A DNA stretch of 64,000 nt from Hyphomicrobiaceae bacterium (GCA_020638095.1 JACKJF010000003.1:930001-994000), one strand, 5' to 3'; shown: positions 9,223 to 18,202, counted from the first letter of the stretch. Translations and numbers: made by a program. The notes: generated from the sequence alone by a model not told the origin.

Positions 9223-9341
9223 CCTTCTGCCTTGAGGGGAGAAGGTGCCTCGAAGGGGCAGATGAGGGTGAGAGAAATCACCGTGCGATCCCTCACCCGG
9301 CCCGGCCTCGCCGGTCCACCCTCTCCCGCAAGGGGAGAGGG
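9223..9341. repeat. intergenic palindromic mosaic repeat (RIME-like)
   Basis: The 193-base gap between deoC and the aldehyde dehydrogenase holds two imperfect palindromic modules. The first pairs CCTTCT with AGAAGG and then a GGTGCCtCGAAGGGGCA unit; the second is a 9-bp hairpin CCCTCTCCC-GCAA-GGGGAGAGG. CCCTCACCC and GATGAGGGTGAG link them in opposite orientation. The composition and order match the Rhizobium-specific intergenic mosaic elements known from many Rhizobiales genomes. It lies inside an operon and could stabilise or process the deoC message; that is inference. Confidence 0.7.
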
Positions 9342-9373
9342 ATCTCCCGCCGTGGGGCGGTGAAAGGCCACAA

Positions 9374-11746
9374 ATGAACGAGATCACCCAAACCTTCGAA
9401 ACCCTCGATTACGGACTGGCGCCGGAAAGCCCGGACTTGGCCAAGGCCTGGCTCGATAGCCACAAGCGCAAGTTCGGCCACTTTATCGGTGGCGGCTTCA
9501 CCAAGCCCGGCAAGACCTTTGCGACCAGCGATCCGTCCAACGACGAGAAGCTCGCAGAGATCAGCCATGGCACGCAAAAAGACGTCGATGCGGCGGTGAC
9601 GGCGGCCCGCGACGCGCTGCCCGGCTGGCAGGCGCTGTCGGGGTTCGAACGCGCCCGATATCTCTACGCCATCGCCCGCCTGATCCAGAAGGACAGCCGG
9701 CTCTTTGCCGTGGTCGAGACCATGGACAATGGCAAGCCGATCCGCGAGACGCGCGACGCCGATGTGCCGCTTGCCGCCCGCCATTTCTATCACCATGCCG
9801 GCTGGGCCCAGCATATGGGCCGCGAATTTCCCGGCATGAGCGCCTATGGCGTCTGCGGCCAGATCATCCCCTGGAACTTTCCGCTCCTGATGCTTGCCTG
9901 GAAGATCGCGCCAGCCTTGGCTGCGGGCAACACAGTGGTGCTGAAACCGGCCGAGTTCACGCCGCTCTCGGCGCTGCTTTTTGCCGAGACCTGCATGAAG
10001 GCCGGCCTGCCCCACGGCGTCGTTAACATCGTGACCGGCGAGGGCGACACCGGTGCCATGATCGTCAACCATCCTGGCATCGACAAGATCGCATTCACCG
10101 GCTCGACCGAAGTCGGCAAGATCATCCGCAAGGCGACCGCCGGCACCGGCAAGGGCCTTTCGCTCGAACTCGGCGGCAAGAGCCCCTACATCGTCTTCGA
10201 CGATGCCGACATGGATTCGGCCATCGAGGGGCTGGTCGACGCCATCTGGTTCAACCAGGGTCAGGTCTGCTGCGCCGGCTCGCGGCTCTTCGTGCAGGAA
10301 TCGATTGCCGACAAGTTCATCAAACGGCTGAAGCGCCGCATGAACAAGCTCGTCGTCGGCGATCCGCTCGACAAGAGCATCGATGTCGGCGCGCTCGTCG
10401 CCCCGGTTCAGGTCAAGCGCATTTCCGAAATGTTGGCGGATGGGGCCAAGCAGGGCGGTACCTTCTTCGAGTCGAGCTGCAGCCTGCCCAACAAGGGCTG
10501 CTTCATGCGCCCGACCCTCATTACCGACGTGTCCCCAAGCCATCCGCTGGTGCAGGAGGAGATTTTCGGCCCGGTCCTCGTCGCCATGACATTCCGCACG
10601 CCCGATGAGGCAGTGGCGCTTGCCAACAATACCCGTTACGGACTCGCGGCGACCGTCTGGAGCGAAAATCTCAATCTCGCCCTCGATATCGCCCCGCAAC
10701 TCAAGGCCGGGGTGGTCTGGGTCAACTGCTCCAACCAGTTCGACGCGGCTGTGGGGTTCGGCGGCTACCGCGAAAGCGGTTTTGGCCGTGAAGGCGGCGC
10801 CGAAGGCATGCGCGCTTATCTCAAGCCGGATTTCGAGAAAAAGCTGAAAGCCGCACCCGAACCCACGCCGGCCGCGCCACTCGACGGATACGAAATCTCC
10901 GGCATCGACCAGACCGCCAAAATGTATGTCGGCGGCAAGCAGGCGCGTGGCGATTCCGGCTATGCCCGCCCGGTCATCGGCGCAAAAGGCCAGATGCTCG
11001 GCGAGGTCGCCGACGGCAACCGCAAGGACATCCGCAACGCCGTCGAGGCGGCTCGCAAGGCCCTCGGCTGGGCCAACAAGACCGCGCATCTTAGATCGCA
11101 GATCCTTTATTTCCTCGGTGAGAACCTCGGCTACCGGAAAAAGGAATTCGCCGAGCGCATATCGCACATGACCGGCGCGAGCGCGGCCAGAGCCAGAACC
11201 GAAGTCGATGCATCGATCGAACGCCTCTTTGCCTTTGCCGGCTGGGCCGACAAGTTCGACGGTGCGGTGCACAACCCGCCCATGCGCGCCATCGCCACGG
11301 CCATGGTTGAACCCCTCGGTGTCATTGGCATCGTTGCCCCCTCCGAGGCGCCGCTGCTCGCAGCCGTCTCGATGCTCGCCCCTGCCGTTGCCATGGGCAA
11401 TTGTGTGGTACTGGTGCCTTCAGAAGTTCATCCGCTTTCGATGACCGATTTCTATCAGGTCCTCGAAACCTCGGACGTGCCCGGCGGCGTCGTCAACGTG
11501 GTCACTGGCGCAAGTGACGATTTGGCAAGGGTTTTGGCCGATCATGACGGCGTTGACGCGCTCTGGTATTCAGGGAACCAGGGAACCAGCACCACAGTTG
11601 AGGCCGCCTCGACAGGAAACCTCAAACAGACGTGGACCGCACGCGGCCGGGCCTTCGACTGGTACGACGCCGACAATCTGGAAGGACGCTATTTTCTGGA
11701 CCGGGCAACCCAGATCAAGAACATCTGGGTGCCATACGGAGCGTAA
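9374..11746 (+). CDS. two-domain aldehyde dehydrogenase (ALDH16 type)
   Basis: A 790-residue protein with two aldehyde dehydrogenase-like domains. Domain one (about 35-480) keeps the catalytic set: NFPLLM with KPAEFTPLSA for NAD binding, FTGSTEVG, ELGGKSP with the general-base Glu and the nucleophile in GQVCCAGSRLF. Domain two (about 515-790) keeps a similar fold (MVEPLGVIGIVAPSEAPLL, VTGASDD) but lacks a recognisable ELGG and catalytic cysteine. This matches ALDH16, in which the second domain is structural. Sitting between deoC and deoA it may oxidise acetaldehyde released by DeoC to acetate, an inference from context. ATG at 9374 has a GAAAGG site. Confidence 0.88.
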   Translation: MNEITQTFETLDYGLAPESPDLAKAWLDSHKRKFGHFIGGGFTKPGKTFATSDPSNDEKLAEISHGTQKDVDAAVTAARDALPGWQALSGFERARYLYAIARLIQKDSRLFAVVETMDNGKPIRETRDADVPLAARHFYHHAGWAQHMGREFPGMSAYGVCGQIIPWNFPLLMLAWKIAPALAAGNTVVLKPAEFTPLSALLFAETCMKAGLPHGVVNIVTGEGDTGAMIVNHPGIDKIAFTGSTEVGKIIRKATAGTGKGLSLELGGKSPYIVFDDADMDSAIEGLVDAIWFNQGQVCCAGSRLFVQESIADKFIKRLKRRMNKLVVGDPLDKSIDVGALVAPVQVKRISEMLADGAKQGGTFFESSCSLPNKGCFMRPTLITDVSPSHPLVQEEIFGPVLVAMTFRTPDEAVALANNTRYGLAATVWSENLNLALDIAPQLKAGVVWVNCSNQFDAAVGFGGYRESGFGREGGAEGMRAYLKPDFEKKLKAAPEPTPAAPLDGYEISGIDQTAKMYVGGKQARGDSGYARPVIGAKGQMLGEVADGNRKDIRNAVEAARKALGWANKTAHLRSQILYFLGENLGYRKKEFAERISHMTGASAARARTEVDASIERLFAFAGWADKFDGAVHNPPMRAIATAMVEPLGVIGIVAPSEAPLLAAVSMLAPAVAMGNCVVLVPSEVHPLSMTDFYQVLETSDVPGGVVNVVTGASDDLARVLADHDGVDALWYSGNQGTSTTVEAASTGNLKQTWTARGRAFDWYDADNLEGRYFLDRATQIKNIWVPYGA

Positions 11747-11749
11747 CTT

Positions 11750-13072
11750 ATGGTGTTTCTTCCTCAGGAAACCATCATCCGCAAGCGGGATGGCCTGAAA
11801 CTCGAACCAGCTGAAATCCGCCAGTTCATCAATGGCCTTGTCGCGGGCAGCGTCACGGACGCCCAGGCGTCGGCGCTGGCAATGGCGATCTTCTTCCGGC
11901 AGATGGAAATCGACGAACGCATCGCCCTGACCGAGGCCATGCGCGACAGCGGCAAGGTGCTCGACTGGTCCGAACTCGACGGACCGGTGGTCGACAAACA
12001 CTCAACCGGCGGCGTGGGCGACAATGTTTCGCTCATGCTCGCCCCGATTCTGGCCGCGTGTGGGGTCTTCGTGCCGATGATTTCGGGCCGTGGCCTTGGT
12101 CATACGGGCGGCACGCTCGACAAGTTCGATTCCATTCCCGGCTACACGACGAGCCCGGACAACGAGCTCTTCCGCAAGACGGTCAAGGAAGTCGGTTGCG
12201 CCATTATCGGCCAGACTGCCGATCTCGCCCCGGCCGACAAGATTCTCTACGGCATCCGCGACGTCACCGGCACGGTCGAAAACGTCTCCCTGATCACCGC
12301 ATCGATCCTCTCCAAGAAACTCGCGGCCGGCCTCGACACGCTCATTCTTGACGTCAAGGTCGGCTCCGGCGCCTTCATGGAATCCGCCGACGATGCCGAC
12401 GAACTGGCCCGCAGCCTGGTTCAGGTCGCCAATGGTGCCGGGGTGCGCACGGGCGCGCTCATCACCGATATGAACGAGCCGTTGGCGAGTGCGGCGGGCA
12501 ACGCCGTCGAGGTCCGCAATGCAGTCCATTTCCTGACTGGCGAACGACGCGACAAACGCCTGCTCGACGTGACCCTTGCCCTTGCCGCGACCGCCCTGCA
12601 GCTTTCAGGCCAGGCTCAGTCCTACGACGAGGCTTTTGTCCGGGCCGCCTCCGAACTCGATTCCGGCCATGCGGCCGACCGCTTCGCCCGCATGGTCGTC
12701 GCCCTTGGTGGTCCCGTCGACCTGGTCGACAACCTTGCCGCGCATCTGCCCGAGGCGCCGATCGTCCGCGACGTCTTCGCGCCCAAGGCGGGATTTGTAT
12801 CGAAAATCAATACGCGTAAGGTCGGCATGGCCGTGGTCTCGCTTGGCGGCGGGCGGCGTATGCCGTCGGACCGTGTTGACCCTGCTGTCGGTTTCGACGA
12901 ACTGGCGGGCATCGGCACTCTGGTCGATGCGACCATTCCCATTGCCCGCATCCACGCCCGCGACGAAGCGAGCGCCCGAGAGGGCGAGCGCCGTCTCATC
13001 GAGGCCTATGAGGTCGGCGACGCGCCGACAAAATCCGATCTCATCAAGAAGACCCTGTTGCCGGAGACCTGA
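11750..13072 (+). CDS. deoA: thymidine phosphorylase
   Basis: Phosphorolyses thymidine and deoxyuridine to the free base and deoxyribose 1-phosphate. The 440-residue length is that of Escherichia coli DeoA. Signature KHSTGGVGDNVSLMLAP (about 83-99) and GRGLGHTGGTLDKFDSIPG (about 113-131) bind phosphate and nucleoside; DVKVGSGAFM lies in the alpha/beta domain. Three bases separate it from the dehydrogenase gene and its end is four bases from deoB, so it is internal to the salvage operon. It supplies uracil to Upp and sugar phosphate to DeoB. Confidence 0.96.
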   Translation: MVFLPQETIIRKRDGLKLEPAEIRQFINGLVAGSVTDAQASALAMAIFFRQMEIDERIALTEAMRDSGKVLDWSELDGPVVDKHSTGGVGDNVSLMLAPILAACGVFVPMISGRGLGHTGGTLDKFDSIPGYTTSPDNELFRKTVKEVGCAIIGQTADLAPADKILYGIRDVTGTVENVSLITASILSKKLAAGLDTLILDVKVGSGAFMESADDADELARSLVQVANGAGVRTGALITDMNEPLASAAGNAVEVRNAVHFLTGERRDKRLLDVTLALAATALQLSGQAQSYDEAFVRAASELDSGHAADRFARMVVALGGPVDLVDNLAAHLPEAPIVRDVFAPKAGFVSKINTRKVGMAVVSLGGGRRMPSDRVDPAVGFDELAGIGTLVDATIPIARIHARDEASAREGERRLIEAYEVGDAPTKSDLIKKTLLPET

Positions 13073-13075
13073 CCC

Positions 13076-14311
13076 ATGCCCCGTGCCTTTCTCTGCGTGA
13101 TGGATTCGGTTGGCATCGGCGGTGCGCCGGACGCCGACCAGTATGGCGGCGAAAGCTTCAATGATGTCGGCTCCAACACCATGTTGCATATCGCGGAAGG
13201 TTGCGCGACGGGCAGGGGCGATCAGCCGGGTTTGCGCGAGGGTCCGCTTCATATCCCCAATCTCAACGCGCTTGGCATGGGCGCCGCCGTTGAGCTTTCC
13301 TCGGGCAAAACCGCACCGGGACTTGACGCAAAGCCGGCACCAAATGCCGTCTGGGGTGTCGGACGCGAAATCTCGCGCGGCAAGGACACACCATCGGGGC
13401 ATTGGGAAATCGCCGGATGTCCGGTCCCATTCGAATGGGGCTATTTCCCCGACACGGTTCCCGCATTCCCAAAGGATCTGACCGACACGATCATCGCCGA
13501 AGCCGGCCTGCCAGGCATCCTCGGCAACTGCCACGCTTCGGGCACGGTCATCATCGAGGAACTCGGCGAAGAGAGCATCCGCACCGGCAAACCGATCTGT
13601 TACACGTCCGCGGACTCGGTCTTCCAGATCGCGGCCCATGAAGAGCACTTCGGCCTCGAAAGGCTCTACGATCTCTGCAAGCTCGTGTTCAAGCACACCG
13701 AACCGATGCGCATCGGCCGTGTCATCGCCCGGCCATTTGTCGGCGAAACCGCCAAGACCTTCGACCGGACCGGCAATCGCCGCGACTTCGCCCTCGATCC
13801 GCCCGAAGAGACACTGCTCGACAGGTTGAAGGCCGCCGGCCGTAACGTTTATGCCGTCGGCAAGATTTCCGACATCTACGCCGGCCGCGGCGTCACCCAC
13901 AAGCTCAAGGCCCACGGCAACATGGCGCTGTTCGACGCCATGCTCGAAGCCGAGACAATGGCGGCGGACGGCGATCTCGTCTTCACCAATTTCGTCCAGT
14001 TCGACACCGATTTCGGTCATCGCCGCGACGTGCCCGGCTATGCCGACGCGCTCGAGAAATTCGACCGCCGCCTGCCCGAAATCATTGCCCGGCTCAACCC
14101 CGATGATCTGTTGCTCCTGACCGCCGACCACGGCAACGACCCGACCTGGCAAGGCTCGGATCATACCCGTGAACAAACGCCCATTCTTGTGTTTTCACGC
14201 GCGCTGAATGGCGGTAGCGTCGGCCTGAGATCAACCTTTTCGGATATCGGGGAAAGCGTGGCCAAATGGCTCGGCATTGCGCCGGGCGCGCATGGGCGGA
14301 GCTTTCTCTAA
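13076..14311 (+). CDS. deoB: phosphopentomutase
   Basis: Interconverts ribose or deoxyribose 1-phosphate and 5-phosphate with manganese; it links the nucleoside phosphorylases to DeoC. At 411 residues it has the usual length. Metal-site motifs of the alkaline phosphatase superfamily are visible: the N-terminal [21 protein letters not shown] with the phosphorylated threonine, the [16 protein letters not shown] segment and the C-terminal [18 protein letters not shown]. The start ATG follows deoA by three bases. Confidence 0.97.
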   Translation: MPRAFLCVMDSVGIGGAPDADQYGGESFNDVGSNTMLHIAEGCATGRGDQPGLREGPLHIPNLNALGMGAAVELSSGKTAPGLDAKPAPNAVWGVGREISRGKDTPSGHWEIAGCPVPFEWGYFPDTVPAFPKDLTDTIIAEAGLPGILGNCHASGTVIIEELGEESIRTGKPICYTSADSVFQIAAHEEHFGLERLYDLCKLVFKHTEPMRIGRVIARPFVGETAKTFDRTGNRRDFALDPPEETLLDRLKAAGRNVYAVGKISDIYAGRGVTHKLKAHGNMALFDAMLEAETMAADGDLVFTNFVQFDTDFGHRRDVPGYADALEKFDRRLPEIIARLNPDDLLLLTADHGNDPTWQGSDHTREQTPILVFSRALNGGSVGLRSTFSDIGESVAKWLGIAPGAHGRSFL

Positions 14312-14331
14312 TCCAGTATTGGAGCAAAGCC

Positions 14332-14958
14332 ATGTCGGTCACCGTCGTCGACCATCCCCTCGTCCAGCACAAGCTGACCATCATGCGCGACAAGGCGACT
14401 TCAACCGCCGGCTTCCGTCGCCTGCTGCGCGAAATCGCCCACCTCCTCTGCTACGAGGTCACGCGCGATCTTGAGGTGATCGAGATCGAAATCGAAACGC
14501 CGCTCGGTCCGACCAATGCGCCGACACTCAAGGGCAAGAAACTCGTGTTTGCCTCGATCCTTCGTGCCGGCAACGGGCTGCTCGAGGGCATGCTCGACCT
14601 CGTTCCCGCCGCCCGCGTCGCCCATATCGGCATCTATCGCGACCACGAAACCCTCGAACCGGTCGAATACTATTTCAAGGCGCCGAGCGATCTGAAGGAC
14701 CGCCTCGTCATCGTCGTCGACCCGATGCTCGCGACCGCCAATTCATCTATCGCGGCCGTGACCCGCCTCAAGGAGCGCGGCGCCGATCACCTGCGTTTTC
14801 TCTGCCTTCTGGCGGCGCCCGAAGGCATCGAAGCCTTCACCCGCGCCCATCCCGACGTGCCGGTCTTCACCGCCGCGATCGACAGCCATCTCAACGAAAA
14901 AGGCTATATCGTGCCGGGCCTCGGCGATGCCGGCGACCGCATGTACGGCACCAAGTAA
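14332..14958 (+). CDS. upp: uracil phosphoribosyltransferase
   Basis: Converts uracil and PRPP to UMP, closing pyrimidine salvage. The 208 residues include the phosphoribosyl-binding [12 protein letters not shown] (about 131-142) and the uracil-binding C-terminus [18 protein letters not shown]. The ATG at 14332 begins the conserved [16 protein letters not shown]; the frame is open 66 bases further upstream but overlaps deoB without a site. It is the last gene of the rightward operon, meeting the convergent HAD gene one base later. Confidence 0.96.
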   Translation: MSVTVVDHPLVQHKLTIMRDKATSTAGFRRLLREIAHLLCYEVTRDLEVIEIEIETPLGPTNAPTLKGKKLVFASILRAGNGLLEGMLDLVPAARVAHIGIYRDHETLEPVEYYFKAPSDLKDRLVIVVDPMLATANSSIAAVTRLKERGADHLRFLCLLAAPEGIEAFTRAHPDVPVFTAAIDSHLNEKGYIVPGLGDAGDRMYGTK

Positions 14959-14959
14959 T

Positions 14960-15583
14960 TCAGCCGTTTGGCTTGAGGTCGAACCCGAGCGCGATCAGAT
15001 CGGACCTAAGGGTCAGGGGATCGGTCAGGTGCACCGTCTCGAACCCCAGATTGCGCGCGACGCCGACATTGTTGGCATTGTCGTCGACAAAAACGCAATC
15101 CTTGGCCCGAAGCCCGAAACGGGCGAGAAAAAGCTCGAATATAGCCGGATCTGGCTTGACCAGCCGGTCGATGCCCGAGACCACGATGCCGTCGAACTTC
15201 TGCAGAAAGCTCCACTGCGGCAGGACCAGGCGCCACTTTTCCGCGGAAAAGTTGGTGATCGCGTAGGTCTTGTGGCCGAGCGCAATCAACTCGTCATGCA
15301 CGGCAATCGTTGACGGAAAGAGCCTGCGGGTCATCTCCATCCAGCGGCTGTCGAAGGCCTCGATCTCGCGCCAGTACTTCGGGTATTCGGCGATCTTCTC
15401 GCTGATCCCCTGAAAATAGGGTTTGCCCCGGTCGAACTCGAGGTTCCAGCCATGCGTGCAGATGGTTTCGTGAAACCAGCGCGCCTCTTCCTCGCTCTCG
15501 AACAGTTTTCGAAACAGATACATGGGGTTCCAGTCCATGAAGACATTGCCGATGTCGAAGACCGGAATGAGCTTGGTGCCCAT
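14960..15583 (-). CDS. HAD-family hydrolase (YihX-like)
   Basis: Haloacid-dehalogenase fold phosphatase of 207 residues. Nucleophile Asp10 is in VFDIGNVFMDW; ITNFSAEKW supplies the second motif, KPDP the lysine and FVDDNANNV the metal aspartates. The DxGNV form of motif I, without a second DxD aspartate, is typical of the YihX (alpha-D-glucose-1-phosphate phosphatase) subgroup. The ATG at 15583 has GGAG six bases upstream and is preferred to the TTG at 15595, which lies inside that ribosome site. The substrate is unknown; proximity to nucleoside salvage could be accidental since it reads in the opposite direction. Confidence 0.85.
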   Translation of the reverse strand: MGTKLIPVFDIGNVFMDWNPMYLFRKLFESEEEARWFHETICTHGWNLEFDRGKPYFQGISEKIAEYPKYWREIEAFDSRWMEMTRRLFPSTIAVHDELIALGHKTYAITNFSAEKWRLVLPQWSFLQKFDGIVVSGIDRLVKPDPAIFELFLARFGLRAKDCVFVDDNANNVGVARNLGFETVHLTDPLTLRSDLIALGFDLKPNG

Positions 15584-15593
15584 GTGACACTCC

Positions 15594-15623
15594 AAAAAGA
15601 GAACCGGCCGTGACGGCCGGTTC
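15594..15623 (-). terminator. intrinsic terminator of the TadE-like gene pair
   Basis: A perfect 10-bp hairpin GAACCGGCCG-TGA-CGGCCGGTTC (15601-15623) is followed, read on the minus strand, by TCTTTTT. It lies 50 bases after the end of the tailed TadE-like gene and just before the HAD start. Confidence 0.85.
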
Positions 15624-15672
15624 GACTTGTTGCTGCTTAAAGGCTTTGCCGGTCAGCGGCAAGCGCCGGAGA

Positions 15673-16590
15673 CTATCCGAACAGCAGGCCCCACATGAAA
15701 TTGAACAGGCCGTTGCCGCCCGATTGGCCGCCGCCGCCCCAGCCATTGCCGTTGTTGCCGCCGTTGCCGTTGTTTCCGCCGTTACCGTTGTTTCCACCGC
15801 TACCGTTGTGGCCGCCGTTGCCGCTATTGCCGCCGTTGCCGTTGTTGCCACTGTTGCCGCTGTTACCGCTGTTACCGCTGTTGCCGCTGTTGCCACCGTT
15901 TCCGCTGTTCCCACCGTTTCCGCTGTTACCGCCGTTTCCGCTGTTACCACCGTTTCCGCTATTGCCACCGTTTCCGCCATTGCCGCTACCGCCGCCGGTG
16001 CTCGCGGTCGCCATCGTGCCTGTGCTCGACGAGCCATTGAGGACGATTTCGTCGCCATAGCGTGGCAGGTTGTAGAAGACCTTGTAGAGCGTGAAGTCGT
16101 TGTTGAGCACCAGACCGCCCCACGGATGGTAGCTGGTCTCGGACTCCGACACGATCACGTAGCCGTTCTTGGCGAGATCGACGATGTGCGAAGGAAGGGT
16201 GAAATCGGAATCGACCGTTTCGACCGACGCACCATTGTAGGAAATCGACCATTCGACATTGGTCTGGCCGCCATTGTTCACATAGACGCTGGTGATGCGC
16301 TGCTTGAGGTCTGTCGACGCATAGGGCGACATCAACACGTTCGAAGCGTCGATAAAGTCATCGACCGTGGTCGCGTCGATACTGCCATCCGCCCGTGCCA
16401 CCAGGTCGCCAACCGACGAAGCGACGGTTGAGACCTTCTTGTCGACCGTGATGACCTGGCTGACTTCCATCGAGCCCATGTACAACAGCAGCATGAGCGG
16501 CGACACGAGGGCGAATTCGACCGCTGCCACGGCGCGCTCGTTGCGGATCAGCTTTTTCGAAATCGGGAACATTGGGTCATTCTTGCGCAT
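15673..16590 (-). CDS. TadE-like pseudopilin with long Gly/Asn-rich tail
   Basis: Minor pilin-like protein of 305 residues. The N-terminus KLIRNERAVAAVEFALVSP (about 13-31) is a TadE motif: a prepilin-type region with Glu25 followed by a hydrophobic helix to about residue 46. Residues about 50-185 look like a secreted globular domain. Residues about 199-293 are almost entirely Gly, Asn and Ser in GNGGNS units, and the protein ends in the hydrophobic LFNFMWGLLFG. The tail is not part of ordinary TadE/TadF. GGAGG lies five bases before the ATG. It follows the other TadE-like gene by 10 bases. The tail could be a flexible spacer or a surface-exposed adhesive; no function is assigned. Confidence 0.8.
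   Translation of the reverse strand: MRKNDPMFPISKKLIRNERAVAAVEFALVSPLMLLLYMGSMEVSQVITVDKKVSTVASSVGDLVARADGSIDATTVDDFIDASNVLMSPYASTDLKQRITSVYVNNGGQTNVEWSISYNGASVETVDSDFTLPSHIVDLAKNGYVIVSESETSYHPWGGLVLNNDFTLYKVFYNLPRYGDEIVLNGSSSTGTMATASTGGGSGNGGNGGNSGNGGNSGNGGNSGNGGNSGNGGNSGNSGNSGNSGNSGNNGNGGNSGNGGHNGSGGNNGNGGNNGNGGNNGNGWGGGGQSGGNGLFNFMWGLLFG
15712..15996. repeat. degenerate coding tandem repeat (Gly-Asn-Ser units)
   Basis: About 285 bases inside the tailed TadE-like gene made of 9- and 18-base units around CCGTTGCCG/CTGTTACCG on the plus strand, encoding GNGGNS and GNS blocks. Unit boundaries drift and third bases vary, so it is an ageing coding repeat able to change length by slippage. Confidence 0.85.
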
Positions 16591-16600
16591 GGCAGCCTCC

Positions 16601-17155
16601 CTAGAACGGTTCGTTCTGGAACACCCGCGCTGCGCCGATCAGATGCGTATTGTCGGGCAGGCTGGCGAGATCGAAGTTGAAGAAATTGAGGTATGTCGGC
16701 CACTTGTAATAGACCCGCACCAGAATGACGCTCGAGCCGACACCGTCATTGTAGGTTTCGGTCGATGTCCAGGTGCCGTCATCGGGATCGACGACGTTCG
16801 AAGAAAAGCTGGCCGAGTTGAAGTTGGCGACCGGTTGCACGTAGATCTTCAGCTGCGAGCAATCAAAGAGGCCAAAGAGGTGGTTGCACACCTCGTTCCG
16901 GAAACTGGTGGCCGTGTACCCGCTGCCCTGGGTCCGGCCAGTCCGGATCATGCGTGAAGCTTCATCAACCGCACCGTCGAGAATCTGCGAGGCGAGCAGG
17001 AAGAATGCCGTCTCCAGAATGGCGCCGATAATGGCGAAGAACGGAATGGCCAGCAAGCCGAACTCGATCATGGTCGCGCCGTCCTCTTTGCGCCAAAGGC
17101 GCGCGAGGCCGCGCGTTGCGAGTTTGCCGATACTGGTCTGCTTCGACCTAAACAT
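16601..17155 (-). CDS. TadE-family pilus assembly protein
   Basis: Pseudopilin of 184 residues. RLWRKEDGATMIEFGLLAIPFFAIIG (about 20-45) contains the prepilin-like Gly-Ala-Thr-x-x-Glu site and the following hydrophobic helix; the rest is a secreted domain with two cysteines (NEVCNHLFGLFDCSQ) that could bond. ATG at 17155 is preferred to the upstream TTG 17182 because it gives a normal short leader. With the next gene it forms a minor pilin pair required in other species for Flp assembly. It is transcribed away from the main pilus cluster. Confidence 0.85.
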   Translation of the reverse strand: MFRSKQTSIGKLATRGLARLWRKEDGATMIEFGLLAIPFFAIIGAILETAFFLLASQILDGAVDEASRMIRTGRTQGSGYTATSFRNEVCNHLFGLFDCSQLKIYVQPVANFNSASFSSNVVDPDDGTWTSTETYNDGVGSSVILVRVYYKWPTYLNFFNFDLASLPDNTHLIGAARVFQNEPF

Positions 17156-17323
17156 GGTCCCGGTCCGATGAATCCACGCCAAGACGCTAGGTTTTGCTGG
17201 CTAACAAATGCTTATTCGCGCCTGCGCAAATGCATGCGCGCGCGCAAAAGCTTGGCCTTTGGTCAACCAATGCTGAACGAGTTGCTGCGAATTGTCGGAA
17301 TGCCCCGTTTGCGGGCGATCGTC

Positions 17324-17791
17324 CTATTGGGCCGATTGTTCCACCAGACCCGAGGACGCGATGGCCTGGGCTGTGTAGGTCGTGTCATCGCCGAGCATGA
17401 TCACCGGCTGGCAGTCCGGTTCGCAAGCCATGGTGGTTTTTGAAAGCCCCTGGAATACGGTGATCATCTGCGTCTCGCCGCGCGCCACTTCAACCATCGT
17501 ATCGACGATGGGATTGCCGGCCGGGTCGAGCACGATGAGATTGGTCGTGCCATAGGACTTGCCGGTCAGAATGAGCGTTTGTGCATCCTGGATGGTCACG
17601 TCCGCAATGCCCGGATTGCCGACCACGACCGTCGAAGCCGGAGATGAGATGCGCAGGATGCGGGCCATGTTCACCGTGACGCTGACGGCGCCGTCAGATG
17701 CCATCGCCGCGCCATCAATTCCGGCCGCACCCAGAAAAACGAGGGCCGCGAGGCTGCGGACAAGACGCCAATTCAGTACGCGATGCGACAT
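17324..17791 (-). CDS. orphan pilus-assembly N-terminal-domain protein (CpaC-N-like)
   Basis: A 155-residue exported protein: signal peptide to about residue 32 (ALVFLGAAGIDGAAMA), then SVTVNMARILRISSPASTVVVGNPGIADVTIQDAQTLILTGKSYGTTNLIVLD, which is the N-terminal domain found ahead of the secretin in CpaC/RcpA, but with no secretin domain after it. The start at 17791 gives a proper signal peptide; the frame is open upstream but has no secretion signal. In the neighbourhood of TadE genes it probably acts with the outer-membrane channel in the periplasm. Cysteines in MACEPDCQP near the C-terminus may form a disulfide. Confidence 0.82.
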   Translation of the reverse strand: MSHRVLNWRLVRSLAALVFLGAAGIDGAAMASDGAVSVTVNMARILRISSPASTVVVGNPGIADVTIQDAQTLILTGKSYGTTNLIVLDPAGNPIVDTMVEVARGETQMITVFQGLSKTTMACEPDCQPVIMLGDDTTYTAQAIASSGLVEQSAQ

Positions 17792-18202
17792 GGTGACAAC
17801 ACTCAACCAACGCTGACGGGCACAGCGCCCGCCTCGCCAACAAGTCTTGCCAAGATTGGTGAATATTTTGCAAACGCCGCCGACCTTTGGCCTGCTTTTG
17901 TTGCCGCGAGTTGGGCTCGACGGGATCAAAGAGGACAAATTAAACAATAAAAATCAATGAGATAGAGTGTAAGCGTCAGTTTTCATCGGCAAACCGAGGG
18001 AAGAGGCGATGCCAGGCGAAAATCCGTATCGAGATCGGTCGACGGTGCGGAAAAAAGCCGAGTGATTTCCAATCGATACAAGTGCACCCGCCCGATTAAC
18101 GCATTCTCAAGGGCTGAAACGTAGCGTCACCGGCAGTCCGGCGTGTGGAGCGACGGATTGAGCAGTCAAGGAAACTTGACGTGTAGCAAGGAGCTAAGAG
18201 TA
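17792..18202. other. divergent intergenic region between orphan CpaC-N-like gene and flp
   Basis: These 411 bases hold no credible gene. They contain an AT-rich block (about 17935-17975) and the 5' leader of the pilin gene with a GAAA-capped hairpin and AAGGAG site. Promoters of both genes should lie here but no convincing -35/-10 pair was found. Confidence 0.6.
18165..18180 (+). promoter_or_regulatory. pilin leader hairpin with GAAA tetraloop
   Basis: GTCAAG-GAAA-CTTGAC folds into a perfect 6-bp stem capped by a GNRA tetraloop, ending seven bases before the AAGGAG site of flp. This placement suits a 5' stabiliser or a regulator-binding element for an abundant mRNA; the role is inferred. Confidence 0.45.

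Noticed and set aside
9293..11272. Long open frame on the minus strand (about 659 codons) opposite the aldehyde dehydrogenase.
   Set aside because: It mirrors the codon periodicity of the strong ALDH gene, has no family motifs, and is rich in Asp, Gly and Arg as expected for antisense frames in G+C-rich DNA. Similar long antisense frames (12605-14176, 54110-55393, 57244-58641) were left out for the same reason.
15712..15996. Regularly spaced short repeats that at first look like a CRISPR array.
   Set aside because: Units are 9-18 bases, lack distinct spacers, and encode a Gly/Asn/Ser tail in frame with a pilin.
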